The notes beneath the pieces were generated by a model. That model saw nothing but the letters and a program-made list of their open reading frames with translations, was not told the origin of the DNA and ran no database searches. This document shows positions 1 to 7,266 of a DNA stretch of 12,339 bases, piece after piece; the stretch's first letter is position 1, and each line of letters begins with the position of its first letter. A program made the translations under genes and the position numbers. Source of the stretch: Moraxella porci DSM 25326 (GTDB taxonomy: Bacteria; Pseudomonadota; Gammaproteobacteria; Pseudomonadales; Moraxellaceae). The stretch covers positions 1-12,339 of the forward strand of contig NZ_MUYV01000015.1 of assembly GCF_002014855.1 (NCBI RefSeq). The letters are read 5' to 3'.

Positions 1-62
1 TTTTGGGGTGCGGTTCATTGCCAAGGGCTTTTTATTTATATACACATCGTCACACAAGGCAT

Positions 63-84
63 AAAAAAGCGCCCTAAGACGCCT
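63..84 (-). terminator. Rho-independent terminator of purM-purN
   Basis: On the minus strand, just after the purN stop, a 7-bp stem (78-84 with 67-73, two G-U pairs) closes a four-base loop. It is followed by six T residues (plus-strand A run 63-68). This is the classic intrinsic terminator layout and is placed correctly to end the purMN transcript. Bases 1-62 further left show no gene I can support. Confidence 0.7.
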
Positions 85-88
85 TTGA

Positions 89-763
89 TCATTCTTGTGA
101 TTCATGCAGCCAAAATCGTAATGGCAACTTCAAAAGTCCAGTTGTCCGCCCTGCCTTGATGGCATCAAGCTCCAGTACATTTTTGGCGATCAAATCCAAA
201 GTCGCTGGTACGAGCTGATGCTCAAGCTTTTGTACTCGCTTACCAAGACCCTCAGTGGTATCATGCGCATCGACAGACAGCCAAGCTTGGGTCAATACCT
301 GTCCAGCATCGAGTTCAGGCGTCACCAAATGCACGCTGCAGCCATGATGCTGATCACCCGAGCGAACCACTCGTGCATGAGTATCCAGCCCCTTATAAGC
401 AGGCAATAGTGACGGATGCAAATTAATCATCGCACATGGCACGGCATGGATGAATTCAGCTGATAGCACACGCATAAAGCCTGCTAGCACCACCAAATCA
501 GGTGACCAAGCTTCGATCTGAGCCAAAGCGTGCTTTTCAAAGGTGGCGATACTCATACGCTTGCCACTCGGTGCATGAGACAGCACCGCCACAGGGATGT
601 TGGCAGTGTTGGCTCGGGTGATGGCATACGCATCTTCACGATTGCTAATCACACCGATGATGTCGATGGGCAACGTACCTGCCTGCATGGCATCGATCAT
701 CACTTGCAGATTTGAGCCACTGCCTGAGACTAGCACAGCGACTTTTAGACGACGATTGCTCAT
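89..763 (-). CDS. purN: Phosphoribosylglycinamide formyltransferase (GAR transformylase)
   Basis: PurN transfers a formyl group from 10-formyl-tetrahydrofolate to glycinamide ribonucleotide, the third step of de novo purine synthesis in the cytosol. The 224-residue protein opens with the family's nucleotide-binding strand and loop VLVSGSGSNLQ (about residues 10-20). It carries the catalytic triad in the expected order: N114 and H116 in INLHPSLLP, and D152 in TPELDAG. H145 in the CSVH segment is also conserved. The length is close to the usual 190-220 residues, with a slightly longer C-terminus. The ATG overlaps the purM stop by one base (TGATG at 765-761), which implies translational coupling. 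The purM-purN order is the normal one in gammaproteobacteria. The identification is firm. Confidence 0.96.
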   Translation of the reverse strand: MSNRRLKVAVLVSGSGSNLQVMIDAMQAGTLPIDIIGVISNREDAYAITRANTANIPVAVLSHAPSGKRMSIATFEKHALAQIEAWSPDLVVLAGFMRVLSAEFIHAVPCAMINLHPSLLPAYKGLDTHARVVRSGDQHHGCSVHLVTPELDAGQVLTQAWLSVDAHDTTEGLGKRVQKLEHQLVPATLDLIAKNVLELDAIKAGRTTGLLKLPLRFWLHESQE

Positions 764-1806
764 CAGATATACACCACAGCTTTATCGGTGCGTTCGACGA
801 TTTCACCGATTTTCCAGACGGTCTCGCCACTAGCAGACAGCTCGCTCATCGCTTGCTCAGCCTTGTCCGCAGGGATGGCTAGAATAAAGCCCACGCCACA
901 GTTGAAAGTACGATACATCTCAAGCGTCTCAATGTTGCCGCCTTTTTGTAGCCACTGGAACACTTCTGGCAGTGCCCAGCTTGATGTGTCAATTTGTGCA
1001 GCCAAATTCTCAGGCAATACACGTGGCAAGTTCTCAGTCAAGCCACCACCTGTGATATGTGCCATCGCATGGATATTGGCATTACCCAGTGATTTTTGAA
1101 GCGCATTGACAGATTTGACATAGATGCGTGTTGGTGCCATTAGTGCATCCGCCAATGAACGCTCGCCCAATTTTTCGCTCGCCACATCTGTACCCGTCAC
1201 TTCGATGACTTTGCGGATCAGCGAATAGCCATTTGAGTGTGCACCACTTGATGCCAGTGCAATCAGCACATCACCTTGTTGAACATTGTCGCCTGTGATG
1301 ACTTCAGACTCTTCGACCACACCAACACAAAAACCTGCCAAGTCATAATCTTCATCTTGGTACATCCCTGGCATCTCAGCAGTTTCACCACCGATCAAGG
1401 CACAGTTGGCAAGCTGACAGCCATCACCAATACCTGCGATCACCGTCGCTGCTGTATCGACATCCAGTTTACCTGTCGCATAATAATCTAAGAAAAACAA
1501 CGGCTCAGCACCACAAACCAGAAGGTCATTGACACACATTGCCACCAAGTCTTGACCGATGGTCTCATGGCGATTCAGCTGTAGCGCCAACTTTAGCTTA
1601 GTACCGACACCGTCTGTACCAGAGACCAATAGCGGTGATTTATAGCCAGCTGGAATACGGCACAATGCGCCAAAGCCGCCCAAGCCGCCCATCACTTCAG
1701 GGCGAGTCGTCGCCTTTGCCACTGATTTGATACGAGAAACCAGCGCCTCGCCTGCGTCAATGTCCACGCCTGCGTCTTTGTAGCTGAGTGAAGTTTGTTG
1801 TGTCAT
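763..1806 (-). CDS. purM: Phosphoribosylformylglycinamidine cyclo-ligase (AIR synthetase)
   Basis: PurM closes the imidazole ring by ATP-dependent conversion of FGAM to AIR, the fifth step of de novo purine synthesis, as a cytosolic homodimer. The 347-residue length matches the family. Visible signatures are the ATP-binding loop SGTDGVGTK (62-70), the segment [11 protein letters not shown] (139-149), [12 protein letters not shown] (185-196) and [16 protein letters not shown] (250-265). The start is supported by an AAGGG Shine-Dalgarno sequence 8 bases upstream of the ATG and by the N-terminal [12 protein letters not shown] segment typical of PurM. It is the first gene of the purMN operon and is divergent from perM. 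No purine riboswitch-like structure was seen in the short leader. Confidence 0.97.
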   Translation of the reverse strand: MTQQTSLSYKDAGVDIDAGEALVSRIKSVAKATTRPEVMGGLGGFGALCRIPAGYKSPLLVSGTDGVGTKLKLALQLNRHETIGQDLVAMCVNDLLVCGAEPLFFLDYYATGKLDVDTAATVIAGIGDGCQLANCALIGGETAEMPGMYQDEDYDLAGFCVGVVEESEVITGDNVQQGDVLIALASSGAHSNGYSLIRKVIEVTGTDVASEKLGERSLADALMAPTRIYVKSVNALQKSLGNANIHAMAHITGGGLTENLPRVLPENLAAQIDTSSWALPEVFQWLQKGGNIETLEMYRTFNCGVGFILAIPADKAEQAMSELSASGETVWKIGEIVERTDKAVVYI

Positions 1807-1850
1807 GATTTGCCCTTAGTTGAATTAGCATCAATAAAATTATCAGGTGA

Positions 1851-1859
1851 ATTATACCA
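1851..1859 (-). promoter_or_regulatory. Extended -10 promoter of purMN
   Basis: Read on the minus strand, TGGTATAAT is a perfect extended -10 element (TGn plus TATAAT) about 45 bases upstream of the purM ATG. No good -35 hexamer lies 16-18 bases upstream, as expected for an extended -10 promoter. The same nonamer occurs upstream of the autotransporter at 9864-9872. Confidence 0.6.
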
Positions 1860-2071
1860 AATTTTTGAGCAAAAATATCGTTTCACACGCCATTTTCTGC
1901 CAATTGTGACAAACTTCTGCTCACTTTATCATTGCATCGCTAATTTTTGGCATCAATGGCATCACTCTTTGCCACCCATCGGCAGATCCGCGCGGTTGAT
2001 GGTTAGGCAAGGTTATCATAAAGATGAGATTTTATACTTACCAGACTTTAAATAAATACACATAAAATTAC

Positions 2072-3247
2072 ATGCAAATCCCAACAAAATCCCCTACAAT
2101 AGCCAGCAACTTTTTATTTAATGTTATCAATTTTATGTATCCAGCCAGAATCGATCCATTTTTTCGCCGCTTGTTTATTTTAGCCGCGCTGTGCCTGTTT
2201 GTATATGCACTATTTTTGATGAAAACCGTGATTGCACCATTTTTGGCCGCTTTTATTTTGGCCTATTTTTTAAATCCTTTGGTCAAGCGCTTATCATTGA
2301 TCATGCCTCGGATTTTGGCGATCACTGTGGTGTATGTCAGCTGCTTTATCGTCACCAGCACTTTGATCATTTGGCTTGTTCCGATGCTTTGGGCGCAGGC
2401 GCAGCTGTTATGGGAGTCACTGCCGCGCATCATCGCATGGTATAATGACGCAGGTCGCACTTGGATCGCTCAGTACACCGATAGCGAACTGTTGCCACTG
2501 GATCTGGATTTGATTTCCAATACAGCACTGACTTATTTTCAAAATAACTATCAAGTCACCGATGTCCAAGGACTGGTCAAACAAGTCTTTAGCTCAGGTC
2601 TAACTGCGGCAAATAATATTGGCTTGGTCGTGTTGATCCCGATTTTAACTTTTTATTTTTTGCTGGGTTGGGATCAACGGCTGCAGACTTGGAAATCCGC
2701 CATTCCAAAGCCCTATACCAAAAAAGTCGTCCGCATCGCCAAAGACTGTGATGATGCTTTGATGAATTTTGCCAAAGGTCAATTTTTGGTGATGCTGCTA
2801 TTGGGCGCTGTCTATGCCATTCAGCTACAGCTCATTGGCTTACAGCTTGGTCTGATCATCGGCATCACTGCTGGCATCGCAAGCTTTGTGCCTTATCTTG
2901 GCTTTGGTATTGGCATCATCGCTGCACTGATCGCAGGATTGTTTCAGTTTGGGCTGGACTGGGTGTCATTAGGCTTGATCTTTGGTGCCTTTATGGTGGG
3001 TCAGGCGGTCGAGGGTTATGTGTTGCAGCCTTTATTATTGGGTGATAAGATCGGTCTGTCGCCATTATGGGTGATTTTTGCAGTCTTGGCTGGTGCATCG
3101 CTGTTTGGGTTTGTCGGCATGCTGATCGCCCTACCTGTCTCGGCAGTGATTAATGTGCTGTTTCATTATGCTTATGAAGCTTATTTGGGCAGCGAATGGC
3201 ATAAAGGTCGCAAGCAGCTGCCCTTGTGGGATGAAGACGAGCTGTGA
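2072..3247 (+). CDS. perM: PerM / AI-2E transporter family membrane protein
   Basis: This polytopic inner-membrane protein belongs to the AI-2E transporter family (PF01594). Members have been proposed as autoinducer-2 exporters, permeases or Na+/H+ antiporters, so the substrate here is unknown. Two hydrophobic hairpins lie at about residues 33-68 and 80-104. A soluble segment spans about 105-180, followed by further membrane segments (about 181-199, 236-256, 258-290, 297-315 and 331-365). Family signatures include FVPYLG (272-277) and the C-terminal GDKIGLSPLWVIFAVLAG region (324-341). The start is uncertain: neither the first ATG (2072) nor the in-frame ATG at 2135 (residue 22, MYPARIDPFF) has a Shine-Dalgarno sequence. 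A TACAAT at 2095-2100 could be a -10 box, which would favour 2135. The gene is divergent from purM and upstream of hda, a neighbourhood also found in Pseudomonas. Confidence 0.88.
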   Translation: MQIPTKSPTIASNFLFNVINFMYPARIDPFFRRLFILAALCLFVYALFLMKTVIAPFLAAFILAYFLNPLVKRLSLIMPRILAITVVYVSCFIVTSTLIIWLVPMLWAQAQLLWESLPRIIAWYNDAGRTWIAQYTDSELLPLDLDLISNTALTYFQNNYQVTDVQGLVKQVFSSGLTAANNIGLVVLIPILTFYFLLGWDQRLQTWKSAIPKPYTKKVVRIAKDCDDALMNFAKGQFLVMLLLGAVYAIQLQLIGLQLGLIIGITAGIASFVPYLGFGIGIIAALIAGLFQFGLDWVSLGLIFGAFMVGQAVEGYVLQPLLLGDKIGLSPLWVIFAVLAGASLFGFVGMLIALPVSAVINVLFHYAYEAYLGSEWHKGRKQLPLWDEDEL

Positions 3248-3284
3248 ATTTTTGATAAATGACTTGCTGCCATACACAAAATAT

Positions 3285-3300
3285 GGTATATATACATACC
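3285..3300. repeat. 16-bp near-palindrome downstream of perM
   Basis: The 16 bases starting GGTATATA and ending CATACC are a near-perfect inverted repeat: five-base arms GGTAT/ATACC, then one mismatch, then TA/TA. It lies 38 bases after the perM stop. It lacks a T-run, so it is not a convincing terminator. It could be an operator or part of an AT-rich promoter region for hda. Confidence 0.3.
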
Positions 3301-3320
3301 AAAAAACACCAGAACTGATA

Positions 3321-3390
3321 TTTTAGCCATCAAAACTTAAGCAGCGAACGATAATTATAAACGCCGCTTACGCCATTTTGATGGCCAAAA
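3321..3390 (+). repeat. Large imperfect hairpin in the hda upstream region
   Basis: A 70-base inverted repeat lies between perM and hda. The outer arm has 10 exact pairs (GCCATCAAAA at 3326-3335 with TTTTGATGGC at 3376-3385), extended by TTTT/AAAA beyond one mismatch. The inner arm pairs TAAGC (3338-3342) with GCTTA (3366-3370), then GCG (3344-3346) with CGC (3362-3364). The loop centres on ATAATTAT. The right half can instead fold locally as GCCAT (3372-3376) with ATGGC (3381-3385) around a four-base loop. That would place the hairpin 7 bases before the hda Shine-Dalgarno sequence. There is no T-run on either strand, so it is not a standard terminator. Role unknown. Confidence 0.55.
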
Positions 3391-3403
3391 ATAAGGCTGT
3401 CAC

Positions 3404-4189
3404 ATGACCCAAGCGATCCAAAATTCACTCAATCTCGACATTCGGCCTGAAGCGTCGCTCGATGATTTTCGCTCCGAAAGCTTTCGTCCCATTCTAGACG
3501 CCATCGATAAATTGGTACATGGCAGCTTACGCGAGCTTTTTTTGGTCGGTGCTTTAGGCTTTGGCAAGACGCATTTGGCCAACGCCATTTATGATCATTT
3601 TACCTCCATGACTGGCAAAAGCGCCATTAGCCTAAACCTATCTGAACTCATCGAAGAAGATCCTCACGCCACCGCGTTGGTTGGTCTTGAGATGTTTGAT
3701 CTGATCATCGTCGATGATTTGCAACTGGTGCGCCTAAGCTATGAATGGCAAGAAGGCCTATTTCATCTGATCAATCGCATTCGCGAACATCAAAAGCAGA
3801 TTTTATATTTTGCTGATGACACAGCACGCGAGTTACAAATCGGCCTACTGGACCTGCACACGCGCTTATCGTTAGCACCAATGCTGACTTTGCCAGATCA
3901 TGATGATGTCGAGGATCGTCGCATCTTACTTGATACCATCCTAAAAAAGAAAAATTGGAAGCTGCCTGCTGAGATTTTTGATTATCTATTGCATGAAGGC
4001 CCACGCAATGCTGGCGATATCAACACCGTGCTTGATCAGATTCGTCCGCTGCTGACCCGTTTATCACGCGTACAAATCCCCAAAAAAACCATCACCGAGG
4101 CCAAAAACCTCATCTTACACCAGACTTTTTTATTAGAAATTGGCGAAAGCGACTTGATGCCATCGGTTGCAGCAGAGTTGCGCCATTGA
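3404..4189 (+). CDS. hda: DnaA regulatory inactivator Hda-like AAA+ protein
   Basis: Hda acts with the DNA-loaded sliding clamp to stimulate ATP hydrolysis by DnaA, which limits re-initiation of replication. The 261-residue protein matches the DnaA/Hda AAA+ core without the DnaA DNA-binding domain. It has Walker A GALGFGKT (49-56), Walker B LIIVDD (100-105), an arginine-finger region DLHTRL (150-155) and a sensor-2 region beginning RNAGD (201-205). The N-terminus has QNSLNL (6-11), resembling the clamp-binding QLSLPL of E. coli Hda. The length is slightly above the usual 230-250. The ATG has an AAGG Shine-Dalgarno sequence 7 bases upstream. The Walker A lysine is canonical, whereas I recall the E. 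coli protein having arginine there. Another DnaA-like ATPase is possible, but the position next to perM and purMN supports Hda. Confidence 0.88.
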   Translation: MTQAIQNSLNLDIRPEASLDDFRSESFRPILDAIDKLVHGSLRELFLVGALGFGKTHLANAIYDHFTSMTGKSAISLNLSELIEEDPHATALVGLEMFDLIIVDDLQLVRLSYEWQEGLFHLINRIREHQKQILYFADDTARELQIGLLDLHTRLSLAPMLTLPDHDDVEDRRILLDTILKKKNWKLPAEIFDYLLHEGPRNAGDINTVLDQIRPLLTRLSRVQIPKKTITEAKNLILHQTFLLEIGESDLMPSVAAELRH

Positions 4190-4218
4190 CCTAGTAGCAC
4201 ATTGCCGATCAACAGCAT

Positions 4219-4245
4219 TTGAAATGACTGGTAAAATCTTATAAA
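4219..4245 (+). promoter_or_regulatory. Possible promoter for the DUF2057 gene
   Basis: TTGAAA (4219-4224) and TATAAA (4240-4245) are separated by 15 bases, slightly short of ideal, and lie about 75 bases upstream of the ATG at 4319. The hexamers are good but the spacing is poor, so this is tentative. Confidence 0.3.
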
Positions 4246-4318
4246 TAATGCTATGTTATGCATAATTGTCGAGATCTTAGCCAAAGCGACATTTCAACCA
4301 AAGCCACAAGGATAATTC

Positions 4319-4963
4319 ATGAAAAAAATCGCGCTCACTTTATTGGCCAGCAGCTTAATCAGCACCGCTGCTCTAGCCCAAGTACAACTGAAAGTTGATG
4401 ATAACATCAAAGTCACTGCCATCAATGGTCAAGAGGTTCGTCACGGTCTGCTGCAGCCACTACAACAAAATTTCACCCTTGAGCCAGGTCGCCATGTGAT
4501 CACAGCGCGCTATGACCGCCTATTTAACCTGCGCAATAACGAGCATGATTACCTAAAATCAGGCAATATCACCGTCACCGCGGATTTGGCAGATAACCAA
4601 ACTTATCAGCTCATCATGCCAAATCAGCCAAATAACTACACCGCCGCCAAAGAATACGCCAAAGCGCCTAGCCTAGCTGTCAGCCACAATGGCACCATCA
4701 TCACCCAAGAGAGCATCAGCGAAACTCGCACTGGTATTCTTAGTGGCATCACAGGCACCATTGGCGGCTTGTTTGGTCGTGGTGAATCGGCGGTCAGCTC
4801 AAATCAAAAAGCCATCGCCGCCATCAATAGCCAAGCCCCAGCGCCCACTCAAGCGCCAGCACCAGCGCGCGCCAATCCTGATAATTTGGATGGATTTATG
4901 CAGCTGTGGCTCAATGCCAGCGATGAAGAGCGCGAAAAAATCCGCCAATGGATCGGTCAATAA
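4319..4963 (+). CDS. Secreted DUF2057 (YccT/CsgI-like) protein
   Basis: This 214-residue protein is probably periplasmic. It has a clear Sec signal peptide: lysines at 2-3, a hydrophobic core, and an ALA-Q cleavage site after residue 20. The mature part starts with a beta-rich segment like the DUF2057 family (E. coli YccT, reported as the curli inhibitor CsgI). Features include VDDNIKVTAINGQEV (26-40), the LEPGRHVITARYDR region (55-68), and a C-terminal helix DGFMQLWLNASDEEREKIRQW (about 191-211) that aligns with the end of YccT. A Pro/Ala-rich linker (173-186) precedes that helix. AAGGA lies 6 bases before the ATG. The gene ends at a strong terminator shared with the convergent zupT. No curli genes are visible nearby, so transfer of the CsgI role would be speculation. 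Confidence 0.78.
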   Translation: MKKIALTLLASSLISTAALAQVQLKVDDNIKVTAINGQEVRHGLLQPLQQNFTLEPGRHVITARYDRLFNLRNNEHDYLKSGNITVTADLADNQTYQLIMPNQPNNYTAAKEYAKAPSLAVSHNGTIITQESISETRTGILSGITGTIGGLFGRGESAVSSNQKAIAAINSQAPAPTQAPAPARANPDNLDGFMQLWLNASDEEREKIRQWIGQ

Positions 4964-4980
4964 TCGCTCATACACATCAA

Positions 4981-5010
4981 AAAAAGGCTCAATTTTTATT
5001 GAGCCTTTTT
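4981..5010. terminator. Bidirectional terminator between the DUF2057 gene and zupT
   Basis: A perfect 13-bp inverted repeat (4981-4993 with 4998-5010) closes a TTTT loop. It has a GGCTCAAT core flanked by A5 on the left and T5 on the right. A T-run therefore follows the stem on either strand. It lies between convergent genes, 17 bases after the DUF2057 stop and 59 bases after the zupT stop. Confidence 0.9.
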
Positions 5011-5069
5011 ATGTACTACACTGAGGCAAAATCTAGTACGACATGTGCAGCAGCGTTGCGATTGATGGC

Positions 5070-5861
5070 TTATAAATTAAACAATGCCAAACTGATCGCA
5101 ATTACCCCCATGCCGCCCACTAGGCCATACACCGTCTCATGACCATCTGAATATCGCTTGGCGGCAGGCAGCAGCTCATCCATCGCCAAAAATACCATCG
5201 CCCCTGCGATAATGCCAAATACCCATCCAAAAATCTCTGGCGATAAAAATGGCTTGAGTATAAAATACCCCATTACCGCGCCCAATGGCTCAGCCAGACC
5301 CGAGATCAGGCACGCCAAGACCGTCAGCCGCTTATTCTGTGTCGCAAAATAAATCGGAGCTGCGATCGAGATACCCTCAGGAATGTTATGCACAGCGATC
5401 GCAAATGCCAATGGCGCGCCCAGTGTCGGACTTTCAAGAGTTGCAAAAAATGTCGCCAACCCTTCTGGAAAATTATGCGCTGTGATGGCAAAAGCTGACA
5501 TCAGGCCGATGCGCCTTAGGTAGCTTTGATTTTTATCCAAAAATCGTGGATCATTGACATCCAGTGTCTCATGTGGATTGGGGATTAAGCGATCAAGCGC
5601 CAAGATGGCAAGCAATCCAGTCAAAAATGCCGCCGTCGCCCAGCTAAAGCCTGCGCTACTCACTTCGCTAAAACTATCCACCGACTTACCAAAAATCTCG
5701 GTCAAAGACACAAAAACCATCGCCCCAGCAGCAAAAGCTAAGCCAAATGCCAATACTCTCGGGCTTGGGGTTTTTTGAAAAAAGACCAAGGCACTGCCAA
5801 GCACCGTGGCAAGTCCAGCTGCTAAAGTGATGCCAAACGCCATCAAAACATGATCGATCAT
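5070..5861 (-). CDS. zupT: ZIP-family metal transporter, ZupT-like
   Basis: ZupT imports zinc and other divalent metals (Fe2+, Mn2+, Co2+) across the inner membrane. The 263-residue protein fits the family (about 257 in E. coli) with eight predicted membrane segments, roughly 6-28, 36-57, 73-92, 118-141, 149-173, 178-202, 210-230 and 243-262. The two diagnostic metal-site motifs are intact: HNFPEG (129-134) in segment 4 and HNIPEG (158-163) in segment 5. E191 in GLAEPLGA (188-195) lies in segment 6. The loop at about 93-115 lacks the His-rich stretch of some eukaryotic ZIPs. The Shine-Dalgarno sequence is weak (TGAG), so the start is probable rather than certain. The gene is monocistronic. 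Confidence 0.9.
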   Translation of the reverse strand: MIDHVLMAFGITLAAGLATVLGSALVFFQKTPSPRVLAFGLAFAAGAMVFVSLTEIFGKSVDSFSEVSSAGFSWATAAFLTGLLAILALDRLIPNPHETLDVNDPRFLDKNQSYLRRIGLMSAFAITAHNFPEGLATFFATLESPTLGAPLAFAIAVHNIPEGISIAAPIYFATQNKRLTVLACLISGLAEPLGAVMGYFILKPFLSPEIFGWVFGIIAGAMVFLAMDELLPAAKRYSDGHETVYGLVGGMGVIAISLALFNL

Positions 5862-5887
5862 GAGTTACTCATTGATTTATGATTGAT

Positions 5888-5921
5888 TGTATGAATACAT
5901 CAAATTTAATAAAATTATCAA
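5888..5921 (-). promoter_or_regulatory. Possible zupT promoter with overlapping palindrome
   Basis: On the minus strand, TTGATA (5916-5921) is followed after 18 bases by TATTCA (5892-5897), about 30 bases upstream of the zupT ATG. The -10 overlaps a TGTAT-two-base-ATACA palindrome (5888-5899), which could be an operator. A metal-responsive repressor such as Zur would be logical for this gene, but the match to known Zur boxes is not strong. Confidence 0.3.
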
Positions 5922-5937
5922 ACGCTATAAACAAAAT

Positions 5938-5967
5938 AGACCCACCATGACGGATCATGATGAGTCT
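5938..5967 (-). terminator. Terminator of rplU-rpmA
   Basis: On the minus strand a 13-bp stem with two G-U pairs (5967-5955 with 5950-5938) encloses a TCCG tetraloop. It is followed by the T-rich tract ATTTTGTTT. It begins 25 bases after the rpmA stop, so it ends the L21/L27 transcript before zupT. Confidence 0.75.
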
Positions 5968-5991
5968 TGGCTTTGTGCCGATTAACTAAAA

Positions 5992-6249
5992 TTATTTAGC
6001 CAATACAGAAACATAGCGACGGCCAAATTGACCTTTGGTTTCGAACTTAACCACACCTTCAGTCAAAGCGAATAGCGTGTGGTCACGGCCCATACCAACA
6101 CCTTCGCCTGCATGGAATTCAGTGCCACGCTGACGAACGATGATGTTACCAGCAACGACATCTTGACCGCCAAATACTTTTACGCCAAGCATTTTTGGGT
6201 TAGAATCACGACCGTTACGAGTAGAACCTGCGGCTTTTTTATGTGCCAT
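5992..6249 (-). CDS. rpmA: 50S ribosomal protein L27
   Basis: L27 is a small basic protein of the large subunit whose N-terminus reaches toward the peptidyl-transferase centre. The 85-residue sequence begins [19 protein letters not shown] and contains the conserved GGQ segment (27-29), the [13 protein letters not shown] block (36-48), [12 protein letters not shown] (51-62) and the ending [11 protein letters not shown] (72-82). Length and sequence are typical. There is no N-terminal extension of the cleaved kind found in Firmicutes. AGGAGA lies 7 bases before the ATG. It is the second gene after rplU, as in nearly all bacteria. Confidence 0.98.
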   Translation of the reverse strand: MAHKKAAGSTRNGRDSNPKMLGVKVFGGQDVVAGNIIVRQRGTEFHAGEGVGMGRDHTLFALTEGVVKFETKGQFGRRYVSVLAK

Positions 6250-6312
6250 GAGAATATCTCCTATTGGGATACCGTTGAGTGCGCTCTAGGTATCAAATAC
6301 TAATGTGGTGAA

Positions 6313-6624
6313 TTAAGCGTTGATGGCTTTGATTTTTAGCTCAGTAAACCATTGACGGTGACCTTGCTCTTTGTGGTAGTGCTTGCGACGACGGTGCTTA
6401 ACGATACGCACTTTCTTGCCACGACCATGATCAACCACTTCAGCTTCTACACTCGCACCAGCAACTAGCGGTTCACCGATTTTGATGTCAGCGCCATTGA
6501 CAACCATTAGCACTTCTTCGATTTTTAGCGTTGCGCCTTTTTCAGCTTTTAGTAGCTCAACTTTCAAAGTCTCGCCAACGCTAACACGGTGTTGTTTACC
6601 GCCACTTTTGATTACTGCGTACAT
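6313..6624 (-). CDS. rplU: 50S ribosomal protein L21
   Basis: L21 binds 23S rRNA in the large subunit. The 103-residue length is exact for the family. Diagnostic segments are the start [14 protein letters not shown] (1-14), [14 protein letters not shown] (50-63), and the basic [22 protein letters not shown] stretch (69-90), which carries the L21 signature. GGAGA is positioned 7 bases before the ATG. It is the first gene of the rplU-rpmA operon, with a 63-base gap to rpmA. Confidence 0.98.
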   Translation of the reverse strand: MYAVIKSGGKQHRVSVGETLKVELLKAEKGATLKIEEVLMVVNGADIKIGEPLVAGASVEAEVVDHGRGKKVRIVKHRRRKHYHKEQGHRQWFTELKIKAINA

Positions 6625-6653
6625 CTTGAGTTCTCCAGATAAACCTGTGTGCC

Positions 6654-6674
6654 GTGGCTATCCCTTGATAGCAC
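6654..6674 (-). promoter_or_regulatory. Hairpin in the rplU leader
   Basis: The roughly 80-base untranslated leader contains GTGCTATC (6674-6667) pairing with GATAGCCAC (6662-6654), with one bulged base and a four-base loop. It lies about 13 bases upstream of the Shine-Dalgarno sequence. Ribosomal protein leaders are often autoregulatory structures, but I cannot assign this one to a described L21 leader class. Confidence 0.35.
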
Positions 6675-6712
6675 TTGATAACGAACACGACAAGGATGCA
6701 AAATAAGGCGAT

Positions 6713-6741
6713 ATTTTACTAAAATTTATCGTGATATGCAA
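6713..6741 (-). promoter_or_regulatory. Sigma-70 promoter of rplU-rpmA
   Basis: On the minus strand, TTGCAT (6741-6736) and TAAAAT (6718-6713) are separated by exactly 17 bases. Transcription would start near 6706 and give a leader of about 80 bases before rplU. Both hexamers match consensus at four or five of six positions. This is the best -35/-10 pair in the window. A perfect 12-bp palindrome, ATTTGATCAAAT (6747-6758), sits five bases upstream of the -35 and might be a regulator site. Confidence 0.7.
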
Positions 6742-6797
6742 GCAGTATTTGATCAAATTATTCGTCTTATTGCCTAATTGCAGACACATCACAGTTA

Positions 6798-7196
6798 TCA
6801 GATCTGATCAGATAGCCCTAGCTTTGCTGCATGCCGGCACACCTGATCGCTGATCTGTGCCAGCTGCGATGATCCAAAGCGTGTCGGCACCGATAAAATC
6901 AGCACCCCATCGAGCAAGCGCTCGCGCATCACAGCATGATCATCGAGGGTGATAATGGCGATCTGTGAGCCGTCTTGACTGATCAGCAGACGATTGGATT
7001 TGGCCTCAATCGTATAATTTGATAGATGCCCAGCCAGCTGAGTTTTTAGCTTTTGGCTATCTATATTAGCAGTCTGCTTAATGAGCTTTTTAGACGGTTT
7101 TGCGGCTGGTTTATGCAGCCTAGGCTTTAATAATGCAAGCAAAAACAGCATAAGCAGCAGCAAGCACAGACCGATGAGCCACATCCATTCATACAT
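6798..7196 (-). CDS. Small single-pass membrane protein, unknown family
   Basis: I do not recognise this 132-residue protein. It begins with a strong hydrophobic segment (about residues 4-24, rich in Leu). A basic Pro/Lys-rich stretch (24-40) follows, suggesting an N-out, C-in inner-membrane anchor by the positive-inside rule. The remaining soluble domain (about 47-132) has alternating strands and helices: ESKSN-like turns before RLLISQ (about 69-74), IAIITLDD (79-86) and DGVLILSVP (96-104). AAAGGA lies 8 bases before the ATG, supporting this start. It follows the second TPM gene by 70 bases on the same strand, so co-transcription with the lemA-TPM cluster is plausible. No terminator was seen between it and the rplU promoter. 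Confidence 0.7.
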   Translation of the reverse strand: MYEWMWLIGLCLLLLMLFLLALLKPRLHKPAAKPSKKLIKQTANIDSQKLKTQLAGHLSNYTIEAKSNRLLISQDGSQIAIITLDDHAVMRERLLDGVLILSVPTRFGSSQLAQISDQVCRHAAKLGLSDQI

Positions 7197-7266
7197 TGCA
7201 TTGATCCTTTATTGCATATATTACGCACTGATAAGCATAGCGTGTTTGCTTTGATGAGTGCAGCAT

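Noticed and set aside
1..40. Short GCC/GGC stem followed by T residues at the left edge
   Set aside because: Only three pairs; no gene is visible to its left, so it cannot be judged as a terminator.
5013..5039. GTACTA / TAGTAC inverted repeat next to the shared terminator
   Set aside because: Six-base arms with a 15-base loop and no T-run; the adjacent 13-bp hairpin explains termination.
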